From Sinotaia quadrata (Eukaryota > Mollusca > Gastropoda > Architaenioglossa > Viviparidae), in contig CM054179.1 of assembly GCA_028829895.1 (NCBI GenBank), forward strand, positions 109,843,375-109,907,374: a stretch of DNA of 64,000 nt, written 5' to 3'. The notes beneath the pieces are model-generated. The model saw nothing but the letters and a program-made list of their open reading frames with translations. It was not told the origin of the DNA and did not search any database. Position numbers and translations under genes: made by a program. Of the stretch, positions 61,457 through 64,000 are shown one piece after another. Within the stretch, counting starts at the first letter, position 1. The number at the start of each line of letters is the position of its first letter.

Positions 61457-62621
61457 CAGAGAGACAGAGAGAGAGAGACAGAGAGACCGCATACATAGAA
61501 TGCTGCAGTACAGTTTAAGTCCACATACTAATACCCGTACCTGAAACACAGGAGCCATTTCTGAGAACCCAATATCCTGTGGCGCATGCGCACTTCTGGT
61601 CAGTTTCATGAGCGTAAAGGCAGAAATGTTCACATCCTCCATTGTCTTGGTAACAAGCACCTACACGCAGTGTCAGACAAAAAGGTTTTGTGAATTACTG
61701 CACGCCTACATGAATCTATTTTTTTTTAAAATAAAGGATCAGTTGACGTCAAGTATTGTATTGACTTATAGGATTATAAAAATATCTCCTGTCAAGAGAC
61801 ACTGTATGAAGTTCTCGGAACAGAAAGATATACTTAATGATGACCTAACAATATATATATATATCAGTCAATGTTCTGTTTTTTCTGATGTCTGTATTCA
61901 AATTCGTTGTCTCTTAGTGTGCATTACGTCATGATTGATGAAGAATTACTCATCCAGTTGGAACTGGTTTGAATTGCATCAGCAATCTCTAGCCTATTTC
62001 CAATTGAGTTGTTTACTTCCAAATTTGACATGAGTACCCAAGGTCGGGTCACTGTGACAATTCAACAATTTATTTAACAACTAAGTCTAGGAATAGGGCT
62101 AGGCAAATATACTCCACCACACAATCAATGGAACTCTCTTATCCATATTTTCGTGAGAGAATTTTTAGTTCGTGCTGCTGATAGGATTCTTCCTGTATGC
62201 ATTATGACTTCGTCCTGCAATGTCGTCAGCTGAACCGTGGTTCCAGTTTTAAAATTATTCTACAAGACTAACGTAACTTACCACATACCACGAAATAAAC
62301 TTGATTCAACTTGGCGGGGGGGGGGGAGGACCACACTGATCTACATATTCCATACTTCATACTCGACCAACATGTGCTCACTTTCCTAAGCCAAAGCACG
62401 ATATTTTGGGTTGTCGTAATAAAGAGTAAACAACATTTACTTGCAAGAGGAGACAACTCACTGTCGACAGCAGGCTGTCGTGACGAGTGGTAGTAGACAA
62501 CGTCCGTGTAGAAGAACGTATCTGCCGAAATTTCCATGCTGCTCTGGTGCTGCCAGAACTGCTGGCTTTCCTGGTCTGCTACGTGTATGCCGCCATCAAA
62601 ATCAGTCCACACAATAAAATC
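44240..62621 (-). CDS. LDL receptor-related protein, 3' part: YWTD/EGF, sushi and Gly-rich modules (13 exons)
   Basis: Thirteen exons join in phase (0-1-1-0-1-2-1-2-1-1-1-1-0) for 743 residues to the stop. The gene starts beyond the right edge. Order of modules: last blade of a YWTD propeller (VWTDFDGGIHV to YYHSSRQPAVD), an EGF module (ACYQDNGGCEHFC), then a complete YWTD propeller of about 274 residues with VYWTDLHLQ, LLYFIDTSRH, HLYFTATKTE, GVFWLDIKAK and QLYWTHSVRP. A short two-cysteine linker follows, then one sushi/CCP domain (CIVPMVVNGQ to GVWSTRPVCKW) and a glycine-rich beta domain split by a cysteine-rich insert, ending FEP. No membrane helix follows, so the product is probably secreted or cleaved. 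EGF and YWTD units come from LDLR/LRP endocytic receptors. Sushi plus Gly-rich at the C terminus is not the standard LRP plan. Ligand and role are unknown. Confidence 0.9.
44600..47300. other. Intron 12 of the LRP-like gene, distal part
   Basis: No exon is supported. It holds a minisatellite of about 50 bases with 3-4 copies (45705-45875, core GCAATATAACTTTTCGTT) and an 18-19-base array of about 19 copies (46885-47250, core CATGATCTTAAATACTCA). Confidence 0.7.
46885..47250 (+). repeat. 18-19-base minisatellite, about 19 copies
   Basis: Alternating CATGAACTTAAATACTCA and CATGATCTTAAATACTCA units, in intron 12. Confidence 0.92.
47340..47790 (+). repeat. Degenerate minisatellite of about 60 bases
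   Basis: Around seven diverged units with ATTTGCCAACCTGGTCCAC and CACAAAACC-ATAACTAC. The long minus-strand open frame at 47708-48082 runs through this and the next array and has no splice support. Confidence 0.75.
48007..48242 (-). repeat. 46-base minisatellite carrying copies of the exon 12 donor
   Basis: On the minus strand every unit begins GTGAGTACGAGC, the same bases that form the exon 12 donor (CAA|GTGAGT). GTGAGT occurs at 48242 (real), 48196, 48150, 48104, 48058 and 48012, an exact 46-base spacing. Units differ at only 1-3 positions. Confidence 0.95.
48243..48463 (-). CDS. LRP-like exon 12: Gly-rich domain with Cys-rich insert
   Basis: Acceptor CTTGTCTGTTCTAG, donor GGGCAA|GTGAGT, phase 1 to 0. 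It reads GRGGFGTVYFGGPGE and SLCLGGGSAGQ, then a cysteine-dense piece (STSCPFCGTGGAPPACSICR, then GGCSGPWS). Eight cysteines in 74 residues point to disulfide bonding and an extracellular location. Confidence 0.9.
48640..48885 (+). repeat. Minisatellite of about 30 bases, 8 copies
   Basis: Units have GTAAGAGGTCATACATACAG and AAGGTGTACT, in intron 11. The GTAAGAG is donor-like on the + strand, where no gene is known. Confidence 0.9.
49825..49970 (+). repeat. 24-base minisatellite, array A, 6 copies
   Basis: Units have the core GACCTCCATTCTACTAACAG, the same family as the array at 50625. Confidence 0.93.
50625..50985 (+). repeat. 24-base minisatellite, array B, about 15 copies
   Basis: Units have the core GACTTCCATTCTACTAACAC, with CTTCC/CTCCA and CCCTACT variants. 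Being a multiple of three, it gives open frames on both strands. Confidence 0.95.
51400..52130 (+). repeat. Composite minisatellite of 75-80 bases
   Basis: Best preserved at 51640-51910, where about four long units repeat. The outer parts have decayed to the short core TTTAACAGTATGACAGTCAA. Confidence 0.8.
52176..52418 (-). CDS. LRP-like exon 11: start of Gly-rich domain
   Basis: Acceptor TTCTTGTTTCCCAG, phase 1 to 1, 81 codons. It reads MSYNISGSSERGYVVL, DFVIPAGVTSVDVLAIGG with six Gly in all, then a cysteine and MAEGGAGGRTHS. The IPAGVTSVDVLAIGGGG pattern is the usual opening of the glycine-rich beta domain. The donor TCAG|GTCAAG is weaker than the others. Confidence 0.88.
52430..53240. 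other. Intron 10 of the LRP-like gene
   Basis: Diverged repeats of about 100 bases (core TGATGTATTCTGAGTGG) at 52790-53190. No exon is seen. Confidence 0.6.
53287..53493 (-). CDS. LRP-like exon 10: sushi (CCP) domain
   Basis: Acceptor CTGAAATGCGTAG, donor TGGG|GTATGT, phase 1 to 1, 69 codons. It has the four-cysteine sushi pattern: CIVPMVVNGQ, FECYPGYELIHG, FTSICFNGVW, TRPVCKW, with the conserved NG, GY and W positions. One complete module in one phase 1-1 exon, as is usual for sushi domains. Confidence 0.95.
53677..53793 (-). CDS. LRP-like exon 9: two-cysteine linker
   Basis: Acceptor GGAATTGCAG, donor AGAG|GTAAGC, phase 1 to 1, 39 codons: FLSIEHTVLDPCAAEENPN, then SVLCHPIKPLIEAVMVKR. It sits where LRPs have an EGF module after a propeller, but only two cysteines remain, so it is a shortened or divergent one. 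Confidence 0.85.
53900..54070 (+). repeat. Degenerate repeat of about 25-35 bases
   Basis: Five or six units with GAAGGAATTTGTGAGTAAT, in intron 8. Confidence 0.7.
54441..54538 (-). CDS. LRP-like exon 8: propeller last part
   Basis: Acceptor TTTATCCTTTTCAG, donor CGCG|GTAGAC, phase 2 to 1. Joined to exon 7 it reads MFR-AHLNGEGDIEEFGGEVLF, then ILRIDSYSSDNRRG. The AHLNG matches AHLNGS of exon 4, the 'LDG' position of YWTD blades. Confidence 0.88.
54620..54895 (+). repeat. 54-base minisatellite, 5 copies
   Basis: Units have ACGACTGTAAGTGAGTAA and ATATGTTTATGGATTTGTGA, in intron 7. On the gene strand each unit holds an acceptor-like ACTCACTTACAG. Confidence 0.95.
54940..55065 (+). repeat. 9-10-base repeat (CACACTGAC)
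   Basis: About 12 units of ACACTGACC/ACAATGACC in intron 7. Confidence 0.88.
55195..55420 (+). repeat. Degenerate repeat of about 60 bases
   Basis: Four units with GACAAGTGTACTTTCACATG and AAGTTAAATAC-GAGACACTG, in intron 7. Confidence 0.8.
55460..55522 (-). repeat. 30-base duplication of the exon 7 donor
   Basis: The exon 7 donor context CATGTTCAG|GTAAGAATATC occurs twice, with exon ends at 55515 and 55485, exactly 30 bases apart and identical through the whole unit. Use of the distal donor would include AGG TAA, an immediate stop. Confidence 0.93.
55515..55680 (-). CDS. LRP-like exon 7: YWTD blades
   Basis: Acceptor GTTACACTTTCAG, donor TTCAG|GTAAGA, phase 1 to 2: GVFWLDIKAKTVNKYNFTD, then CTSPSGLAHLNEQLYWTHS and VRPVMF. 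It contains two YWTD-type signatures (VFWLD and LYWTH). A GTAAGG six codons earlier (at TCA|GTAAGG) is rejected because it breaks phase with exon 8. Confidence 0.92.
56054..56217 (-). CDS. LRP-like exon 6: YWTD blade
   Basis: Acceptor GATTTTCTTGCAG, donor GAAG|GTAACA, phase 2 to 1: HLYFTATKTENLSSSDESF, then ILGKCEIDGSNCSDVL and GKPGPLLVTGEG. LYFTA stands at the YWTD position and EIDGSN at the LDG position. Two cysteines may pair. Confidence 0.9.
56290..56575 (+). repeat. 68-base minisatellite, 4 copies
   Basis: Units have AGGCAAAGCATACCTCACGA and ATTTAGAACATTATCGAT, about 75 bases upstream of the exon 6 acceptor on the gene strand. Confidence 0.92.
56580..58400. other. Intron 5 of the LRP-like gene
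   Basis: AT-rich sequence with weak repeats (TAGACAAAGGAAGTGC near 57850-57970). No exon is seen or needed, as exons 5 and 6 join in phase. Confidence 0.6.
58411..58485 (+). repeat. CA microsatellite
   Basis: About 37 uninterrupted CA steps, starting about 45 bases into intron 5. On the transcribed strand it is a GU run close to the donor. Confidence 0.95.
58532..58688 (-). CDS. LRP-like exon 5: YWTD blade
   Basis: Acceptor TTTAAATAGTTGCAG, donor TCTGG|GTAAGA, phase 1 to 2: ETLCLFENLQLLYFIDTSRH, then VIMNSSDVIFNDLGVDFSSG. LLYFID is the YWTD position and NDLGVDF the LAVDW position. Two other frames over its right half look open but do not join the neighbours. Confidence 0.88.
58993..59104 (+). 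repeat. GT microsatellite
   Basis: A GT run with a few AT interruptions on the left, followed by five TGGAG units (59115-59138), in intron 4. Confidence 0.95.
59290..59482 (-). repeat. 53-56-base minisatellite carrying copies of the exon 4 donor
   Basis: On the minus strand ATTG|GTAAGTAGGTC occurs at the real donor (GT at 59482), again at 59426 and 59373, and as a decayed ATTGGAATGTATTTC near 59309. The unit also repeats GTGAACGTTCA and the last exon bases (GAATGAC). Reading past the first donor gives GGT AAG TAG, an immediate stop. Confidence 0.9.
59483..59573 (-). CDS. LRP-like exon 4: YWTD blade
   Basis: Acceptor ATGTAATTGCAG, donor ATTG|GTAAGT, phase 0 to 1: VYWTDLHLQAVLRAHLNGSR, then QEVVYSNDDI. 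A textbook YWTD followed by the L.G position. The exon is bordered on both sides by tandem copies of its own splice sites. Confidence 0.95.
59574..59740 (-). repeat. 85-94-base repeat duplicating the exon 4 acceptor and exon start
   Basis: A second copy of the exon start lies 85 bases upstream (59632-59658 against 59547-59573). On the minus strand it reads GTG TTC TAG ACA GAC TTA TAT CTT CAG, i.e. VF-stop-TDLYLQ beside the real VYWTDLHLQ, and is preceded by an acceptor-like TGCAGTACAG. The flanking GAGGTAATTTCAGGACAACT part is also repeated, and a third partial copy follows near 59726. Confidence 0.9.
60131..60279 (-). CDS. LRP-like exon 3: first propeller strand
   Basis: Acceptor CGTGTTTGCAG, donor AAAATG|GTACAC, phase 1 to 0: FVDDHFLLVTDPVLGGIY, then YYVLPLTSVRNPGDVTFDS and ITKM. 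It follows the EGF module exactly as 'FLLFA....' does in LDLR-type proteins, and VTFDSITKM leads into the YWTD of exon 4. Confidence 0.9.
60350..61130 (+). repeat. Highly degenerate AATAAAC-rich repeat
   Basis: A diffuse tract in intron 2 with cores such as GTAACAGTAATAAACCTAG. A better-preserved 100-base duplication lies at about 60895-61100 (core GATATAGAGCTGTAACTGTA). No exon is seen. Confidence 0.65.
61403..61485 (+). repeat. GA/GACA microsatellite
   Basis: GAGAGA then GACAGA units, about 55 bases beyond the exon 2 donor on the gene strand. Confidence 0.95.
61541..61660 (-). CDS. LRP-like exon 2: EGF module
   Basis: Acceptor CACTGCGTGTAG, donor TTTCAG|GTACGG, phase 1 to 1, exactly one module: ACYQDNGGCEHFCLYAHE, then QKCACATGYWVLRNGSCVS. 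The six cysteines and the NGGC core are diagnostic of EGF repeats next to YWTD propellers. Confidence 0.95.
61700..62300. other. Intron 1 (of the visible part) of the LRP-like gene
   Basis: No exon is seen. A run of 10 or more G lies at about 62316-62326, near the next exon. Confidence 0.5.
62462..62621 (-). CDS. LRP-like exon 1 of the visible part: last blade of an upstream propeller
   Basis: Acceptor with pyrimidine tract ending TTATATTTGAG, donor GACA|GTGAGT, phase 0 to 1: DFIVWTDFDGGIHVADQE, then MEISADTFFYTDVVYYHSSR and QPAVD. The YYHSSRQP before the EGF cysteine is the classic exit of an LRP propeller. The upstream exons are outside the window or not recognised, so the gene is 5'-incomplete here. 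Confidence 0.85.
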
Positions 62622-62639
62622 CTCAAATATAAGTGCAAG

Positions 62640-64000
62640 CAGTAAATGAAGTAGAGAAAACTAATGCAAATATATTGTCAGACACCAAAGATCGCCTAGA
62701 ACATTTAACTCGGAGTTAAAGCCATGCTTTAGTCAACAGGCTGTTAACATTAGGACACATTATAAAGATGCAGAGTAGGAACGTTAACTCATTCTTAAGG
62801 GGAGAACATGAAGCTATAAGAAAACATTGAGATATTGAAATTGCATTATGATGTGAGACACATTAATGGGGAGGTAACAGAGTATGTCGCAATATTATGA
62901 GATATACATGCGTTATTAGATAGAACACATTACTAGGAAATGAAATATACAGCAATAGTTTTTAAATATTTGGAAGATCTACTTGTATGAAGCAGTTACA
63001 AAGATCTCAAGTAAAGTAAAAAAAAAATAAGGCCATAGCCAGGAACACATTACTGACAGACAGTTTATCATCAGGACGCTTTATACTAGACAATTAGTCA
63101 TGTAATCGCCCTAGGCAACTTTATTATAGAGAATTAAAATTTAATAATAAAGCATAGTGCACACATGTGCTTCTTTCCATTTCTTTATCTATACACGGCA
63201 CGTGAATTATTATTAGCACCACACAAACTTCTCTGGAAGAGATATGCATTAGTTTCATACAACAATCATTAGTAAAAGTACATGAACATTCTAAACAACA
63301 TTTTCATCAATAATATATAACAATAAATTCTTAGAAGTCAATATATTCACCACTCGTGGAAACCTTTTCATCTATGCAAAATTCAACCCTTCTATATGAA
63401 GTAGGTGTGGTGCATCTGAGAATGGGTCTATTAGCACATATATATGAATGACTCTGGGTCAAACTTCCAGTTCTCTCACGTCATTGTGCGGAAAGCAAAT
63501 GTCCATATAAGGGCATCCCATATCCTGTCAACATTCCCCCCACTCTTACTATCACCCTTCCAGCTTCTGTACATTTCCACTGTCAATGCATGATCAATGA
63601 ATTTTGACCTTAATTTTTTACTGTGTGTAACGTATGCGGGTGTGGCAGATTGCATATTCGGCTACGTGACTTAACTGCCATAACTAATAAGTTCAATTAT
63701 AAATTATAAATAAAGAAAAAGAAACAATGCAACACAAGGGGCATAATTTGCCCATGGTTCTACCATCAAAAAGACAGACAGCATGAAATAGACCATTACA
63801 GGTAAGAATAACGTGTAATGCATGAAATAGACCATTACAGGTAAGAAGACCGTGGAATGCATGAAATAGACCATTACAGGTAAGAATAACGTGTAATGCA
63901 TGAAATAGACCATTACAGGTAAGAATAACGTGTAATGCATGCGTTGTGGTGGGGCAGATCATGCAATAGTACACCGAAATCATATTGTTTAGAAATAGGT
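62640..64000. other. Next upstream intron of the LRP-like gene
   Basis: AT-rich, with no supported exon up to the right edge. It contains the 39-base array at 63780-63945. Confidence 0.5.
63780..63945 (+). repeat. 39-base minisatellite with CAG-GTAAGA in every unit
   Basis: Four units with GACCATTACAGGTAAGAATA and a GTAATGCATGAAATA part. CAG|GTAAGA is a perfect vertebrate-type donor, but on the + strand, opposite to the LRP-like gene. Confidence 0.95.

Overview
This is an animal nuclear genome window, most likely from a mollusc and perhaps a freshwater gastropod. Genes are split by GT-AG introns, no bacterial operons are present, and about a third of the sequence is micro- and minisatellite. 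The gene families are metazoan, and there are non-LTR retrotransposon fragments and a hAT element end of a type known to have spread between vertebrates and invertebrates. The species assignment is inference.

Four genes can be assembled by joining exons whose splice phases agree. (1) On the + strand, 1891-14499: seven exons, all joined by phase 1 introns, encoding a 363-residue type I membrane protein (signal peptide, one Ig-like domain, Ser/Thr stalk, one membrane helix, long cytoplasmic tail). (2) On the - strand, 30545-21985: three exons for a secreted 692-residue Pro/Gln-, Gly- and Met-rich protein with 18-residue repeats and a cysteine-bearing C-terminal half. (3) On the - strand, 37923-34910: a chondroitin sulfate synthase-like GT31 glycosyltransferase in two exons that stops before the second catalytic domain usual in the family. 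(4) On the - strand, 62621-44240: the last 13 exons of an LDL-receptor-related gene that continues beyond the right edge. They encode the end of a YWTD propeller, an EGF module, a full six-bladed YWTD propeller, a sushi (CCP) domain and a glycine-rich beta domain, ending without a membrane anchor. The genes are single eukaryotic transcription units and show no sign of co-regulation; three of the four products enter the secretory route as surface or extracellular proteins and the fourth makes matrix glycans.

Layout: 1-1890 low complexity; 1891-14580 Ig-like gene with hAT and minisatellites in its introns; 14600-21900 intergenic, with a LINE reverse transcriptase relic and five long arrays; 21923-30545 Met-rich gene; 30600-34900 AT-rich spacer; 34910-37923 chondroitin synthase-like gene; 38290-39990 LINE relics; 40000-44080 arrays; 44082-64000 LRP-like gene.

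The most unusual signal is that several minisatellites are built from splice junctions. At six exon borders (4840/4841, 25170/25171, 48242/48243, 55514/55515, 59482/59483 and 59573/59574) the neighbouring tandem repeat contains the real donor or acceptor as one unit and repeats it 2 to about 15 times. Exon 59483-59573 has this on both sides. In each case, use of a distal copy would quickly add a stop codon.
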